NCBI RefSeq assembly: GCF_900119085.1
Contig: NZ_FPIQ01000001.1
Location: 310,001 to 374,000 of the forward strand
Direction: 5' to 3'
From: Nitrosovibrio sp. Nv17
GTDB taxonomy: Bacteria; Pseudomonadota; Gammaproteobacteria; Burkholderiales; Nitrosomonadaceae
Length of the DNA: 64,000 bases
Part shown: positions 17,309 to 27,830 of the stretch, one piece after another
Layout: each line of letters begins with the position of its first letter
Numbering within the stretch: position 1 is the first letter of the stretch
Program-made: the position numbers and the translations under genes
The notes under the pieces: model-generated
Databases searched by the model: none
The model's input: the letters and a program-made list of their open reading frames with translations, nothing else
What the model was told of the DNA's origin: nothing

Positions 17309-17725
17309 ATGGCGGGGCTGAGCAAGGGGACGCCCGTTCCCACCGAAATCAGGTTGCACAGAAAATCCGGATTCCTGGAGATCGCCTTCTCGGATGGGAA
17401 GCGTTTCCGGCTTTCGTGCGAATTCCTGCGGGTGTATTCCCCATCCGCGGAAGTACGCGGGCATGGGCCGGGGCAGGAGGTGCTGCAGGCCGGCAAGCAG
17501 GGCGTGACGGTCAACCATATCGAGCCGGTGGGGAACTACGCGGTCCAGCTGGTGTTCTCGGACGGCCATCATACCGGCCTGTATTCATGGGATCTGCTGT
17601 ACGACTACGGCCTCAACCAGGACGAGATGTGGCAGCGGTATCTCGAACGCATGGCGGCGGCGGGCATGAGTCGCGCGCCTGTTGCCACCCCGCGCGCCTC
17701 CCCCGGGAGGCATGGCCCGGAATAG
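17309..17725 (+). CDS. DUF971-domain protein (gamma-butyrobetaine hydroxylase-like N-terminal domain)
   Basis: 138-residue protein with the DUF971 core '[20 protein letters not shown]', '[14 protein letters not shown]', '[20 protein letters not shown]' and '[10 protein letters not shown]'. Start at ATG 17309 ([14 protein letters not shown]); upstream starts add an unrelated leader. DUF971 proteins commonly sit beside ubiE in betaproteobacteria, as here, and have been tied to iron-sulfur or cofactor biology in related families, but this one's role is unknown. Spacing to ubiE is 41 bases, consistent with an operon. Confidence 0.88.
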   Translation: MAGLSKGTPVPTEIRLHRKSGFLEIAFSDGKRFRLSCEFLRVYSPSAEVRGHGPGQEVLQAGKQGVTVNHIEPVGNYAVQLVFSDGHHTGLYSWDLLYDYGLNQDEMWQRYLERMAAAGMSRAPVATPRASPGRHGPE

Positions 17726-17766
17726 CCCATGGCATGCCGGAATCATTTCATCGGGAATGGACATTC

Positions 17767-18501
17767 ATGACTAAAACGACCCATTTCGGCTTCGCCGCCG
17801 TACCGGAGACGGAAAAGGCGCGCAGGGTGGCAGGTGTGTTCGATTCGGTGGCGCAACGCTACAACCTGATGAACGACCTGATGTCGGGAGGCATGCACCG
17901 CCTGTGGAAGCGCTTCGCCGTGAAGGCGAGCGGCATCGGAAAAGGAGGGCGGGTGCTCGACATCGCCGGCGGCACCGCCGACCTGAGCGCGCTGTTCATG
18001 GATCGCGTCGGCGCGGAAGGGGAAGTCTGGCTGACCGACATCAACAATGCCATGCTCACCATCGGCCGCGACCGGTTGCTGGATGCGGGGGCAGCCGTAT
18101 CGGTGGCGCAGTGCGATGCGGAGCACCTCCCTTTTCCGGATGATCATTTCGACTGCGTGAGCGTGGCGTTCGGGCTGAGAAACATGACCCACAAGGACAA
18201 GGCGCTCGGGGAGATGCTGCGCGTGCTGCGCCCGGGCGGGCGCGTGGTCGTGCTAGAGTTCTCCAAGGTGTGGAAGCCGCTGCAGCCGCTCTACGATGCC
18301 TACTCTTTCAAGATTCTGCCCGCAATGGGCGGCCTCATCGCCAAGGATCGGGACAGCTACCGCTACCTGGCCGAGTCCATTCGTGTCCATCCTTCCCAGG
18401 AGGAACTGAAGCAGTTGATGCAGGATGCGGGTTTCGAGCGGGTGGAATATTTCAACCTGAGTGCCAGCGTGGTGGCGCTGCATCGCGGCTACAAGTTCTA
18501 A
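17767..18501 (+). CDS. ubiE: UbiE C-methyltransferase of ubiquinone/menaquinone biosynthesis
   Basis: 244 residues. It methylates demethylmenaquinone and the ubiquinone precursor 2-methoxy-6-polyprenyl-1,4-benzoquinol using SAM. The UbiE signature '[20 protein letters not shown]' is present. So are the SAM motif '[12 protein letters not shown]' (the usual fourth position G), '[13 protein letters not shown]' and '[20 protein letters not shown]', plus the C-terminal '[10 protein letters not shown]'. Start at ATG 17767; the longer frame upstream is an overlap with DUF971 in another frame. Full length for the family. Confidence 0.97.
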   Translation: MTKTTHFGFAAVPETEKARRVAGVFDSVAQRYNLMNDLMSGGMHRLWKRFAVKASGIGKGGRVLDIAGGTADLSALFMDRVGAEGEVWLTDINNAMLTIGRDRLLDAGAAVSVAQCDAEHLPFPDDHFDCVSVAFGLRNMTHKDKALGEMLRVLRPGGRVVVLEFSKVWKPLQPLYDAYSFKILPAMGGLIAKDRDSYRYLAESIRVHPSQEELKQLMQDAGFERVEYFNLSASVVALHRGYKF

Positions 18502-18690
18502 CCGGCAGCATTCCGGAAGGGATGCAGGTCGGTTTCGTGCCATCGCCGGCCGCGAGCGTGAACAATCGTACATACGCCCGCGTTCGGACGGCCTATCATT
18601 CGTCATTCAAGTCCGGTTCGCGCTCCACGGGAGTTCAACGAATCTTCCGGCGGCCCGGTTTTCCCGTTTCTCTGCCATGAATCGTCGAGC

Positions 18691-19620
18691 ATGACCATCG
18701 CCCGCCATCCCGTCCTGCTGTTCGGGGAGATCCTGATAGATCGTTTTCCAGCTCAGGAAACGCCGGGTGGAGCGCCTTTCAACGTGACCTGGCATCTGCA
18801 GGCATTCGGTTGCCGACCGCTGCTGGTGACCCGCATAGGGGAAGACGCGGCGGGGGCATCTCTGGTGCGGGCGCTGGGGGGAGCCGGAATCGAGACGGAG
18901 GGTATCCAGCGCGATTCCCTGCGCCCGACCGGGGCGGTAGAGGTGGTTCTGTCCGGGGAAGGCCATCGCTTCGACATCCTGCCCGATCGCGCCTACGACC
19001 ACATTGATCCCGACCGGTCGTGCGCGGCGGCACGGGATCTCGCGCCCGACCTGGTGTACTTCGGAACCCTGGCGCAGCGTGCCGCCTCGCACCTGGCGCT
19101 GCGCCGGGTACTGGAGGTGGTGACCGGACAGTGTTTCTTCGACGTCAATCTGCGTGATCCGTGGGTCTGTACGGAGAAGCTGGACTGGTCGCTGGAGCAG
19201 GCCGACCATGTCAAGGCCAATGATGGCGAGCTCGCCTGCATCGCTCGTCTGCTCGATCTCCGGGAGGCGTCTGCAGAAACCCAGGCGGAAGCGCTGATCA
19301 GGCGCTACCGGTTGCGGGGCATGCTGGTGACCTGCGGTGCCCAGGGTGCCTGGTGGATGGATGATGCCGCGCGGATCACGAGAACGGCCGCCGGCCCTGC
19401 GGTGCAGATCCGCGATACCGTGGGGGCCGGTGACGCGTTTTCCGCGGTTTTCATGCTCGGCCTGCTGCACGGCTGGGCGATATCCGTCGCCTTGCAGCGG
19501 GCGCACGCGTTTGCCGGCGCGATATGCGGGATACGCGGCGCGATTCCGCAGGACGGGGATTTCTACAGGCCGTTCCTCGATCGATGGTTCGGCGAAATCG
19601 ACGGACACGCGGATGAATGA
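18691..19620 (+). CDS. PfkB-family fructokinase of the sucrose cluster
   Basis: 309-residue ribokinase-like sugar kinase. It has the N-terminal 'FGEILIDRFP' and 'GGAPFNVTWHLQAFG' motifs and the catalytic 'RDTVGAGDAFSAVFMLG' with the anion hole and base Asp near residue 248. It precedes and overlaps the sucrose-phosphate synthase gene by eight bases. Fructokinase is the assigned role because sucrose synthase cleavage releases fructose that must be phosphorylated, and this gene order is known in nitrifiers and methylotrophs. Substrate specificity is inferred from context. Confidence 0.85.
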   Translation: MTIARHPVLLFGEILIDRFPAQETPGGAPFNVTWHLQAFGCRPLLVTRIGEDAAGASLVRALGGAGIETEGIQRDSLRPTGAVEVVLSGEGHRFDILPDRAYDHIDPDRSCAAARDLAPDLVYFGTLAQRAASHLALRRVLEVVTGQCFFDVNLRDPWVCTEKLDWSLEQADHVKANDGELACIARLLDLREASAETQAEALIRRYRLRGMLVTCGAQGAWWMDDAARITRTAAGPAVQIRDTVGAGDAFSAVFMLGLLHGWAISVALQRAHAFAGAICGIRGAIPQDGDFYRPFLDRWFGEIDGHADE

Positions 19621-21781
19621 GCTGTACGTGCTGATGTTGAGCGTGCACGGGCTGATCCGCGGGCACGATCTGGAGCTCGGGCGCGATGCCGATACCGGCG
19701 GGCAGACCCTGTACGTGGTGGAGCTGGCTAGGGCACTCGCGCGCCAGCCGCAGGTCGGCAGGGTCGACCTGCTCACCCGCCTGGTGGAGGATGCCGCGGT
19801 GTCGGAGGATTATGCGCGCCCCGAAGAGCCGCTGGATGGATGCGCGCGCATCATCCGCCTGCGCTGCGGCCCGCGCCGCTATCTGCGCAAGGAGGGCCTC
19901 TGGCCCTACCTCGACCAACTGGTGGATCGAACGCTGCTGTATCTGCGTGCGCAGGCGCGCCTGCCCGACGTCATCCACAGCCATTATGCCGATGCCGGCT
20001 ATGTCGGCACGCAGCTCTCGCAATTGCTGGGTGTTCCCCAGATCCATACCGGCCACTCGCTCGGACGCGGCAAGCTGCAGCGCCTGCTGGCACAGGGGCG
20101 CAAGCCCCACGCCCTGGAACGGCAATTCAATTTCCAGCGGCGTATCGCCGCCGAGGAAGCGGTGCTGCAGCATGCCAGCGTGATCATCACCAGCACCACC
20201 CAGGAGAGCAGCGAGCAGTACGCCCTGTATGCCAGCTACCAGCCCGAGCACGCGCTCGTGATCCCGCCGGGGACCGACGTATCGCGCTTCGCGCCGCCCA
20301 CCCGCCAGCGGCCGTTCGAACCGGGAATCGCCGGTCTCATCGACCGCTTCCTGGAGCAGCCCCGGAAGCCCCTGATCCTGACGATCTGCCGCCCGGAGAT
20401 GCGCAAGAATCTTGGCGTGCTGGTAGAGGCATTCGGACGGTCGCCCTCGCTGCACGAGCGCGCCAACCTTGCCATCGTTGCCGGCAACCGCGAGGATATC
20501 CGCACGCTGGAGGCGGCACAGGGCCAGGTGATGACCGATCTGCTGCTGGATATCGACCGGTACGACCTGTGGGGCAGGGTAGCGCTTCCCAAGCATCACC
20601 AGGCGTCGGATATCCCGGGGTTCTACCGGCTCGCGGCGTACCGCCGCGGCGTATTCGTGAATCCCGCCCTGACCGAGCCGTTCGGCCTGACGCTGATCGA
20701 GGCCGCCGCCAGCGGCCTTCCGGTCGTGGCGACCGAGGACGGGGGGCCGCGCGACATCATTACCCATTGCGAGAACGGACTGCTGATCGATCCCCTGGAT
20801 CCGGCGGCCGTGGCCGAGGCGATCGAGCATGTGCTGGCGGATGCGCAGCGCTGGCGCAACTGGGCGCGCAATGGCGTCCGGGGGGTGAGAAGGCACTATA
20901 CGTGGGAGGCGCACGTGGGAAAGTACCTGCGCGCCGTCTCCCGTCTGCTGCGCCATGAACGCAAGCAGATCCGGCGTGACATGGAGGTATTCCGTTCCAC
21001 CCAGCGGCATCCGCTGCCTTTCGTGTCGCGCATGCTGATCAGCGATATCGACAACACCCTGCTCGGCGAGAGCGCCGCCCTGCGCCGATTTCTCGCAGTG
21101 CTGCGCGCCACGCCGCCGGACCTGGGTTTCGGCATCGCCACCGGACGCACGCTGGAAAGCGCCGTCGCGATACTGAAGGAATGGGGCGTGCCGCCGCCGG
21201 ACGTGATGATCACGGCGGTGGGCAGCGAGATACACTACGGCCGGGAACTCCGGCGCGATTCGGGATGGCGGAATCTCATCCGGTATGCGTGGCGCCGCGA
21301 CAGGGTGGAGGAGGTGCTGCGCGACGTGGCGGGACTGGCCCTGCAGCCGCTGGAGAACCAGCGCGAATTCAAGCTCAGCTACGATGTCGATCCGGATAAA
21401 CTGCCGCCCATTCCCGAAATCCAGGCGTTGCTGCACGCCCGGCGTCTGCCCGTCCATCTCGTCTATTCCAGCCAGGCATACCTGGATGTGCTGCCCGTAC
21501 GCGCTTCCAAGGGCCGGGCGATACGCTACCTTGCCTACAAGTGGGGGTTGCCCTTGCGCGCCTTTCTGGTGGCGGGCGATTCCGGAAACGATCTGGAGAT
21601 GCTGGTCGGGGATACCCTGGGGGTGGTGGTGGCCAATCACAGCCGTGAGCTGGACGTTCTGAAGGGCAACGAGCAGATCTATTTCGCCCGCAGCACCCAT
21701 GCCGACGGGATCCTGGAAGGCATGGCACATTACGCATTCGGTGTTTCTAACCTGGAGGCCGGAAATGATCCAACATCTTGA
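19613..21781 (+). CDS. sps: Sucrose-phosphate synthase with fused HAD sucrose-phosphatase-like domain
   Basis: 722 residues. The GT-B glycosyltransferase part (about 1-460) shows '[20 protein letters not shown]' with '[14 protein letters not shown]' and the GT4 nucleotide-sugar motif '[20 protein letters not shown]', which are typical of SPS. The C-terminal HAD-IIB domain (about 475-710) has motif I '[11 protein letters not shown]' (D-x-D-x-T intact), '[10 protein letters not shown]' and motif IV '[11 protein letters not shown]'. It should make sucrose-6-phosphate from UDP/ADP-glucose and fructose-6-phosphate and may dephosphorylate it. Start ATG 19613 overlaps the kinase; the sus gene follows with a 17-base overlap. 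Confidence 0.92.
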   Translation: MNELYVLMLSVHGLIRGHDLELGRDADTGGQTLYVVELARALARQPQVGRVDLLTRLVEDAAVSEDYARPEEPLDGCARIIRLRCGPRRYLRKEGLWPYLDQLVDRTLLYLRAQARLPDVIHSHYADAGYVGTQLSQLLGVPQIHTGHSLGRGKLQRLLAQGRKPHALERQFNFQRRIAAEEAVLQHASVIITSTTQESSEQYALYASYQPEHALVIPPGTDVSRFAPPTRQRPFEPGIAGLIDRFLEQPRKPLILTICRPEMRKNLGVLVEAFGRSPSLHERANLAIVAGNREDIRTLEAAQGQVMTDLLLDIDRYDLWGRVALPKHHQASDIPGFYRLAAYRRGVFVNPALTEPFGLTLIEAAASGLPVVATEDGGPRDIITHCENGLLIDPLDPAAVAEAIEHVLADAQRWRNWARNGVRGVRRHYTWEAHVGKYLRAVSRLLRHERKQIRRDMEVFRSTQRHPLPFVSRMLISDIDNTLLGESAALRRFLAVLRATPPDLGFGIATGRTLESAVAILKEWGVPPPDVMITAVGSEIHYGRELRRDSGWRNLIRYAWRRDRVEEVLRDVAGLALQPLENQREFKLSYDVDPDKLPPIPEIQALLHARRLPVHLVYSSQAYLDVLPVRASKGRAIRYLAYKWGLPLRAFLVAGDSGNDLEMLVGDTLGVVVANHSRELDVLKGNEQIYFARSTHADGILEGMAHYAFGVSNLEAGNDPTS

Positions 21782-24155
21782 AGCCTGGGCAGCGGACCAT
21801 CGTGACGAACTCCACGCGCTGCTGCGCAAGTGGTTCGAGCTGGAACGCGTGCTGCTGCTGCGTTCCGACCTGCTGGAAGCGTTCAACCAGGCATGCGTCT
21901 CCCATCCCCTGCCGCTCGCCAATACGCCGCTGCACGAGCTGGTCAAGCTGCTGCAGGAGGCGGCCTGCAAGCCTCCGCTGGTTTGCCTGGCATTGCGTGA
22001 AGGCGCGGGACGCTGGTCCTACCTGCGCATCCACCAGGAGTTGTTGTTGCCGGAACGCATCGGCGTATCCGAGTACCTGGCCTTCAAGGAATCGCTGGTT
22101 CGCCCGGAGGGCGCGCATGAGCCGGTGCTGGAACTGGATTTTGCGCCCTTCAACCGCGATTTTCCGAGGCTCAAGGAAATCCGGTCGATCGGGCAGGGCG
22201 TGATGTTTCTCAACCGGCAGCTCGCGGGCGCCTTGTTCACCCAGTCCGGCGGCGGCACCACCAAGCTGCTGCACTTTCTCGCGGTCCATTCCATGGAGGG
22301 GCAGCAGTTGATGCTGAATCGCGGCTTCGGCGACGTGGCGGAGTTGCGCACCAGCCTGCGACACGCACTCTATCTGCTGGACAGCCATGCGGAGGATACG
22401 CCCTGGCGGGAGATCGCGGGGCCGCTGGGCGAACTGGGGTTCGCGCCCGGCTGGGGCGATCGCGCGCGGCGCGTCAGCGAGACCATGAGCCTGCTGGTGG
22501 ATATCCTCGAGGCGGCTTCCCCGCAGATACTCGAGAATTTCCTGGCGCGCATCCCGATGGTCTCGAAACTGCTGATTCTCTCGCCGCACGGCTATTTCGG
22601 GCAGGACAGCGTGCTGGGATTGCCGGATACCGGCGGCCAGGTGGTATATATCCTCGACCAGGTGCGGGCGCTGGAGCGGGAAATGAGCGAACGCCTGCTG
22701 CTGCAGGGGATAGACGTGCAGCCCAAGATCCTGGTATGCACGCGCCTGATTCCCGAGGCCGGAACCACGTCGTGCAACCAGCCGCTGGAGAAGGTGCACG
22801 GCACCCGCAATGCCTGGATCGTGCGCGTGCCCTTCCGCAGGCCGAGCGGCGAGATCGTCAGCCACTGGATCTCCCGTTTCGAGATCTGGCCCTATCTGGA
22901 GGATTTCGCCCATGACGTCGAGCGCGAGGCGCTGGCGCAGCTGAACGGGCGCCCCGACCTGGTGATCGGGAATTATTCCGACGGCAACCTGGTGGCCTCG
23001 CTGGTTTCCAAGCGCACCGGGGTCACGCAGTGCAACATCGCCCATGCGCTGGAGCAGAGCAAGTATCTGCACTCCGCCCTGTACTGGCGCGACAGCGAGG
23101 CCCAGTACCACTTCAACTGCCAGTACACCGCCGATCTCATCGCCATGAACAGCGCCGACTTCATCATCACCAGCACTTACCAGGAGATTGCAGGCACACT
23201 CCATACGGTGGGACAGTACGAGACCTACCAGAGCTATACCATGCCCGGCCTGTACCGGGTGGTGAACGGCATCGATCTCTTCGATCCCAAGTTCAACATC
23301 GTTTCGCCGGGTGCCGACGCTGAGGTGTATTTTTCCTACCGCGACCAGGCGCGCCGGCTCCAGTCGGTGCTGCCGGACATCGAGCGGCTTCTCTACGCAC
23401 CGGATCCGGGTGCACCCTGGCGCGGCCACTTCGACGATCCGGACAAGCCCCTCATCTTCACCATGGCGCGTCTCGACGTGGTCAAGAACCTCACGTCGCT
23501 GGCGGCGTGGTTCGCGCAGTGCCCGCCGCTGTCGGATGCCGCGAATCTGCTGATCATCGGCGGACACATCGACCCGGCTGCCTCCACCGACAGCGAGGAG
23601 CGCGCCGAGATCGAACACATGCATGCCATCATGGACGAGTACCGGCTGGAGGGGCGGATGCGCTGGCTGGGCACCCGCCTGGAAAAGAATCTCGCTGGAG
23701 AGCTCTATCGCCATGTGGCCGACAAGCGGGGGATCTTCGTGCAGCCGGCGCGGTTCGAGGCGTTCGGACTGACCATCATCGAGGCCATGGCGTCGGGGCT
23801 GCCGGTATTCGCCACCTGCTACGGCGGTCCGCGTGAAATCATCCAGCATGGAGTCTCGGGCTATCATTTCGATCCCAACGATGGGGCCGCGGCCGCGGCG
23901 GCCATGGCGGACTTCTTCGCACGCTCCGCCGCCGACCCGGATTTCTGGAACAGGGTATCCGAGATGGCCCTGAAGCGGGTCGAATCCCACTATACCTGGC
24001 GCCTCTACGCGGAGAGGATGATGACCCTGTCCAGGATCTACGGTTTCTGGAAATTCGTCAGCAACATCGAGCACCAGGAAACCATGCGCTATCTCAGCAT
24101 GTTCTATCACCTGCAGTTCCGTCCCATGGCACAGGCGCTGTCCGGGGAGCGGTGA
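21765..24155 (+). CDS. sus: Sucrose synthase
   Basis: 796-residue GT4 enzyme interconverting sucrose + NDP with NDP-glucose + fructose, full length for the family. An N-terminal regulatory region (about 1-260) is followed by '[20 protein letters not shown]' and '[15 protein letters not shown]', then the E-X7-E motif '[20 protein letters not shown]'. The start at 21765 has a GGAGG ribosome binding site and overlaps the end of sps. Co-location with sps and fructokinase supports a sucrose storage/remobilisation cycle. Sucrose may serve as osmolyte or carbon reserve. Confidence 0.95.
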   Translation: MIQHLEAWAADHRDELHALLRKWFELERVLLLRSDLLEAFNQACVSHPLPLANTPLHELVKLLQEAACKPPLVCLALREGAGRWSYLRIHQELLLPERIGVSEYLAFKESLVRPEGAHEPVLELDFAPFNRDFPRLKEIRSIGQGVMFLNRQLAGALFTQSGGGTTKLLHFLAVHSMEGQQLMLNRGFGDVAELRTSLRHALYLLDSHAEDTPWREIAGPLGELGFAPGWGDRARRVSETMSLLVDILEAASPQILENFLARIPMVSKLLILSPHGYFGQDSVLGLPDTGGQVVYILDQVRALEREMSERLLLQGIDVQPKILVCTRLIPEAGTTSCNQPLEKVHGTRNAWIVRVPFRRPSGEIVSHWISRFEIWPYLEDFAHDVEREALAQLNGRPDLVIGNYSDGNLVASLVSKRTGVTQCNIAHALEQSKYLHSALYWRDSEAQYHFNCQYTADLIAMNSADFIITSTYQEIAGTLHTVGQYETYQSYTMPGLYRVVNGIDLFDPKFNIVSPGADAEVYFSYRDQARRLQSVLPDIERLLYAPDPGAPWRGHFDDPDKPLIFTMARLDVVKNLTSLAAWFAQCPPLSDAANLLIIGGHIDPAASTDSEERAEIEHMHAIMDEYRLEGRMRWLGTRLEKNLAGELYRHVADKRGIFVQPARFEAFGLTIIEAMASGLPVFATCYGGPREIIQHGVSGYHFDPNDGAAAAAAMADFFARSAADPDFWNRVSEMALKRVESHYTWRLYAERMMTLSRIYGFWKFVSNIEHQETMRYLSMFYHLQFRPMAQALSGER

Positions 24156-24458
24156 TGGCGTTCTGAAATCGGATCGGGCGGATTCCCGCCCCGGCCTGCG
24201 GCCTGGGCATCCTGCTGGCCGGAGGGGTGCCGTGCTTTCGCTTCCAAATGCCGGTGCGGGGATATCATTCGTTTACCGGCTCCCTGCCTCTTGCCGCTCC
24301 TTATCCCGTATAGATTTGCTCCCGCCGTTTCTTTGTTGCTAAAATGAAGACCCTGCGACGGGGTCGTCGACGGGAGGGGCTCCTTTATGCAATCCCGCGC
24401 GGTGGAATGTGGTCAACCGGATTTTGGGGCTGGGGAACGGCTCAACCAGGGAGTGGTC
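24156..24458. other. Gene-free region after sus
   Basis: 303 bases. A GGGCG...CGCCC hairpin near 24177-24192 right after sus has no T-run; it may weakly terminate. The right half should carry the promoter of the secreted protein at 24459. Nothing else recognised. Confidence 0.35.
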
Positions 24459-24890
24459 GTGAACGGAAGAATCATTGTGGTAGCCGCTGCATTCATTTTC
24501 TCGGGCCATGTCTTCGCGGTGCCGCCGCCGGAGGCGCAGCCGCAGGCTGTGTCTCAGCCGGCATTGCACGGTGATGGCTGGCAGCTCGTGCGTTCGATCG
24601 AGCTCGGAAGTTCGGGAAACTACATCCATTTCGTACTGATCGACAGCAAGCGGGACATGGATACGGCGGTGTACGGTGCCGCACTCAGCAAGATATGCCG
24701 CTCCGAGACCGATTTCTGCAGGGTGAGGTTCTGGAACGAGGCGCGTCTCATTCCCCATGCGGTCTCATTCACGCCCGAGCAATTCAAGGGATTACGGGCG
24801 GAGTATGTCTTCAACCGGGCCGGAGGGGTACAGGAAATGCGTTATGCCTGTACCGTGGTGTCGGACAAGAACCAGTGTTTTTCCAATTGA
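24459..24890 (+). CDS. Secreted hypothetical protein
   Basis: 143 residues from GTG 24459, chosen because a GGGAG ribosome binding site precedes it and a clean signal peptide follows (MNGRIIVVAAAFIFSGHVFA, cleaved after A-V-A-like VFA). The mature part is about 120 residues with two Cys pairs (KICRSETDFC and YACTVVSDKNQC) that could form disulfides. No known family recognised. Likely periplasmic. Confidence 0.6.
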   Translation: MNGRIIVVAAAFIFSGHVFAVPPPEAQPQAVSQPALHGDGWQLVRSIELGSSGNYIHFVLIDSKRDMDTAVYGAALSKICRSETDFCRVRFWNEARLIPHAVSFTPEQFKGLRAEYVFNRAGGVQEMRYACTVVSDKNQCFSN

Positions 24891-24993
24891 GCCCGCGGGG
24901 TACGGCGGCCGGTTCCAGTTGGGGTCGCTCCCCCTTCATGCCGGTCGGGGATTGCACCGTGGCGGGAATATCCGGCGGCGGGGGAGGCGTGTC

Positions 24994-25383
24994 ATGTCGC
25001 GTCGGCTGATCAGCTCGGGTTCCACGTTCGAGCAGGAGATCGGGTATTCGCGCGCCGTTGTGGATGGCGACTGGATTTTTGTTTCGGGCACGACGGGATT
25101 CGACTACGGCAGGATGACGATCTCGGATGATCTGCTGGAGCAGGCGGAGCAGTGCTTCGTCAATATCCAGGCCGCGCTGGACGAAGCCGGCTCCGGCTTG
25201 CGGGATATCGTGCGAGTGGTGTACGTTCTGCCCGATGCCGCGGATTTTCCCAAGTGCTGGCCCATATTGCGAAAGTATCTGGGTACGGTCAGGCCTGCGG
25301 CCATGATGATTTGCGCCGGCCTGTCGGATCCGCGCATGCGCATCGAGATCCAGGCGACGGCCCGCCGCGGCTCAGGCGCCTGA
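24994..25383 (+). CDS. RidA/YjgF-family protein
   Basis: 129 residues with RidA-family features: 'AVVDGDWIFVSGTTGFDY', 'QAEQCFVNIQAALDEAGSGL', 'DIVRVVYVLPD' and the C-terminal 'RIEIQATA'. RidA proteins hydrolyse reactive enamine/imine intermediates of PLP enzymes. The usual catalytic Arg of the RidA subgroup in a 'G.R' context near the C-terminus reads 'DPRMRIEIQAT', so an Arg is available but the subgroup is uncertain. Start ATG 24994 has a GGGGGAGG ribosome binding site. Confidence 0.85.
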   Translation: MSRRLISSGSTFEQEIGYSRAVVDGDWIFVSGTTGFDYGRMTISDDLLEQAEQCFVNIQAALDEAGSGLRDIVRVVYVLPDAADFPKCWPILRKYLGTVRPAAMMICAGLSDPRMRIEIQATARRGSGA

Positions 25384-25459
25384 CCCGACGGATGCGCCGA
25401 CGCCGGATGGCCTGGCGCTCGGAATCATCGGTGGTAAATCTGACTTCCAGGGGGAATAG

Positions 25460-25849
25460 ATGGCTGAAAAGACAAACAAGGTATTCATCAGCTTCGCACT
25501 GAGGGACATCAAGCTGCGCGATCAGTTGCTGGAACAGCTGAACAGGGAACAGACGGGTTATGCGTTCGTGGACATGCCCATCAAGCAATCATGGGAACCC
25601 TCCTGGAAGGAGGAGTGCCGGGACAAGGTGACCAGCTGTGACGGCGTGATCGCCATCGTCACGAAGAACGTCATCCGGGCGGATGGCCAGCGCTGGGAGA
25701 TCCGGTGTGCCTATGAGGGAAGAATGCCGGTGCTGCTGCTCCAGGGCGACGACGAGAAATTGCCGTCCAAGCTGCCGGATCCCCTCGGTGAGCGCGAGCT
25801 CGACGCGTGGACCTGGCCCACGATCTCCACTTTCCTCAATCGCTTGTAG
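25460..25849 (+). CDS. Stand-alone TIR-like domain protein (MTH538/ThsB-like)
   Basis: 129 residues consisting only of a TIR-like fold: 'NKVFISFALRDIKLRDQL' (strand A/helix 1), 'YAFVDMPIKQSWEPSW' and 'VTSCDGVIAIVTKNV' (strand D), then 'RWEIRCAYEGRMPVLLLQG'. This pattern fits the DUF1863/MTH538 TIR-like family to which Thoeris ThsB belongs. Such proteins make NAD-derived signals or act in signalling. No ThsA-type effector is adjacent. It ends 14 bases inside the convergent neighbour. A GGGGG ribosome binding site precedes the ATG. Confidence 0.75.
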   Translation: MAEKTNKVFISFALRDIKLRDQLLEQLNREQTGYAFVDMPIKQSWEPSWKEECRDKVTSCDGVIAIVTKNVIRADGQRWEIRCAYEGRMPVLLLQGDDEKLPSKLPDPLGERELDAWTWPTISTFLNRL

Positions 25850-27131
25850 GCGCGACGGACCCGTCCCGGCCATCGCCCGGCGAGGCCAGGATGGGCAGGG
25901 TGGCAACCCTGCGATCGATCCTTTCCATCATGTCGTGATAGGCGGGAGCATCGATGCCGCCGAAGCGCCGTTTGAATTCGGCCTCCGGCATGAATTCCGG
26001 CAAGTCCGACCAGGCGGGCATCAGATCCGAATCCCTCAAGCCCCCCGCGATTCGCCGCCGAATCTCCCGCGCGGAGGATGCGCCGGACACGGCCCTTGCG
26101 CCGAATCGCGTGCCGGCCCGGTTGGCGGCCATGTCGTTGAACGAGAATCCGCTTCCCGAGCGGGAATCCTCGATTTCCTTGTACAGGCCGATCGCATCCG
26201 ACAGCATGGTATCGGCATAAGCGGCAATCGCGGCGGATACCATGAAATGTTTGGCGAAGTCGCTGCGTCCGTCGAGGGTGACGGTCCGATGCGGCGGGCG
26301 GGGCCAGCGTGCGGCATCAGGGAAAATCTTCTCCAGCGGGACGCCGAGGACGTAGCAGGTCGCGACCAGGATCAGCGCGCGGTTCTCCTGCGGGCCATCG
26401 CCGTCTTCCCGTCCTTGCACCGCAAGGCGTGCCAGCGGCATCAGGATTTCCGGAAGAGGGATCACCCGGCCATGCCTCCGAACGATCGAAGTCAGCGCCG
26501 ACTGGTAGCGGAACAGGCGTTCGCCCAGGTCGCTGCTGACGATCGAAGTCCTGGTTTCACGCGGGATGTTCCCGTTCCAGCGGTAGATCACCTTCAATTC
26601 ATGCGGCGACATCTTGACCAGATGGAGCGCGTCCAGCCCCGTCGAGTACTCCGGATTGTTCCGCAGCCATCGGATCAGCTGGGGTACGACCGCATCCGTC
26701 AGCACGTCCGGAACGGGAAGCCTTCCGATCCTTACGGATTCCAGCCTGGGCAGGCTGGTCGTTTCCGTCATCGTTGCTTCCAGGTTCAGGTAGCCGTCGA
26801 TGAAGTATCGATCCAGAGGGAGGCTCAGGTGGACCCTGGCATTCCGATGGGCCAACGCGATCCGCGCACTGCCCTTTCCCAGTCGGTGAGCCAGGTAGTT
26901 TGCCGCCAGATCGACATCACCCGGCAGGATTCCGGCCGACGCCAGCATGCCGGGGCGAACCTGGTAGCGGTGCGCATCGACGATCCGTTTCACCCGTTCT
27001 ATGTGCTCGGGGGTGAGGATCACCTGACGATCTGTGCGAGGGTAATCTTCGATGGCCAGTACCGTCAGCGCCAGGAGGAACAGGGGAGGGAGAACCAGCA
27101 GGGTCAGGGAAAGAAGCGCGAATCTGCGCAT
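25836..27131 (-). CDS. Membrane-anchored protein of unknown function
   Basis: 431 residues with an N-terminal signal anchor (MRRFALLSLTLLVLPPLFLL). The soluble periplasmic body shows 'YPRTDRQVILTPEHIERVKRI', 'DVDLAANYLAHRLGKGSARI' and a later alpha-rich region containing 'AKHFMVSAAIAAYADTMLSD' plus 'YKEIEDSRSGSGFSFNDMAA', which looks like a conserved domain. It may be a periplasmic protein with a YfiM/peptidase-like helix bundle. I do not recognise the family. It converges on the TIR-like gene with a 14-base overlap. Confidence 0.7.
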   Translation of the reverse strand: MRRFALLSLTLLVLPPLFLLALTVLAIEDYPRTDRQVILTPEHIERVKRIVDAHRYQVRPGMLASAGILPGDVDLAANYLAHRLGKGSARIALAHRNARVHLSLPLDRYFIDGYLNLEATMTETTSLPRLESVRIGRLPVPDVLTDAVVPQLIRWLRNNPEYSTGLDALHLVKMSPHELKVIYRWNGNIPRETRTSIVSSDLGERLFRYQSALTSIVRRHGRVIPLPEILMPLARLAVQGREDGDGPQENRALILVATCYVLGVPLEKIFPDAARWPRPPHRTVTLDGRSDFAKHFMVSAAIAAYADTMLSDAIGLYKEIEDSRSGSGFSFNDMAANRAGTRFGARAVSGASSAREIRRRIAGGLRDSDLMPAWSDLPEFMPEAEFKRRFGGIDAPAYHDMMERIDRRVATLPILASPGDGRDGSVAPTSD

Positions 27132-27281
27132 GGCCTGTGGTTACGGATGGGGAGTGCAGCAATTCATGTGCGTGACGTGAGGAATATCGTGCGATGACTC
27201 GCCCTGTCGGGGAGAGGGTTCGATGCGGCAATGGACGGACGGGCGGCGGCGCGCACCGCGGAGACACCGGTTGTCCCGGCT

Positions 27282-27830
27282 TTACCAGTAGGGCCGGTAG
27301 TATCCTCCCCAGGAGTACGGGTTGCCATAAAATCCGTACCCCATGTAGGGGCTGAAGCCATATCCCCACGGCCCCGGGTAGCCATACCCGTAGGGGCCGG
27401 CCTGGTAGGTGGGCCAAAGGTGGATCGCTTGGGAAGTCAGCAGCGGCAGCCGTACGACCTTTTTGCCTATCGTTCGCTCGACGTCGTCCTGCAGCGTGCC
27501 TGCAACGGTGATTTCCTTGTCTTTCGCGTATACCGCCGGGTCGAGAAATTCGTCGCTCCTGATGACGAAGCGTCCCTCGCTTGCCCTGCTCAGCTGCGGG
27601 CGGCCGTAATAGCTGAGCGGGTAGGACAGCACCTGCACCAGTGTGAAGCTGTCCTCATTCTCCACGTCGATGATGACGCCACCCCATCGTACCGGCGTAT
27701 TCCGGTAGGCCGCCGGATCCTGGATCACCTGGCCGTAGGAGACATTCTTGACCGGAATGTCCTTGACGCCGGATGGCAGGCCGGCACATGCGCCAAGAAG
27801 AAGACATACACCCAGCGAATAGTGTCTCAC
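27282..27830 (-). CDS. Slp-family outer-membrane lipoprotein
   Basis: 182 residues with lipobox 'CLLLGACAG' (Cys15). The Slp-family body follows: 'VSYGQVIQDPAAYRNTPVRW', 'GGVIIDVENEDSFTLVQVL', 'SYPLSYYGRP', 'GRFVIRSDEFLDPAVYAKD' and 'EITVAGTL'. The C-terminus is an unusual Gly/Tyr-rich tail (GYGYPGPWGYGFSPYMGYGF). Slp lipoproteins are outer-membrane, starvation/stationary-phase or acid-stress associated in enterobacteria; the role here is inferred. Confidence 0.88.
   Translation of the reverse strand: MRHYSLGVCLLLGACAGLPSGVKDIPVKNVSYGQVIQDPAAYRNTPVRWGGVIIDVENEDSFTLVQVLSYPLSYYGRPQLSRASEGRFVIRSDEFLDPAVYAKDKEITVAGTLQDDVERTIGKKVVRLPLLTSQAIHLWPTYQAGPYGYGYPGPWGYGFSPYMGYGFYGNPYSWGGYYRPYW

Noticed and set aside
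17284-17766. N-terminal extension of UbiE by about 160 codons
   Set aside because: The region codes for DUF971 in another frame, and UbiE homology begins at ATG 17767.
25460-25849. Thoeris defence system
   Set aside because: Only the TIR-like part is present; no ThsA-type NADase/SLOG gene is adjacent.
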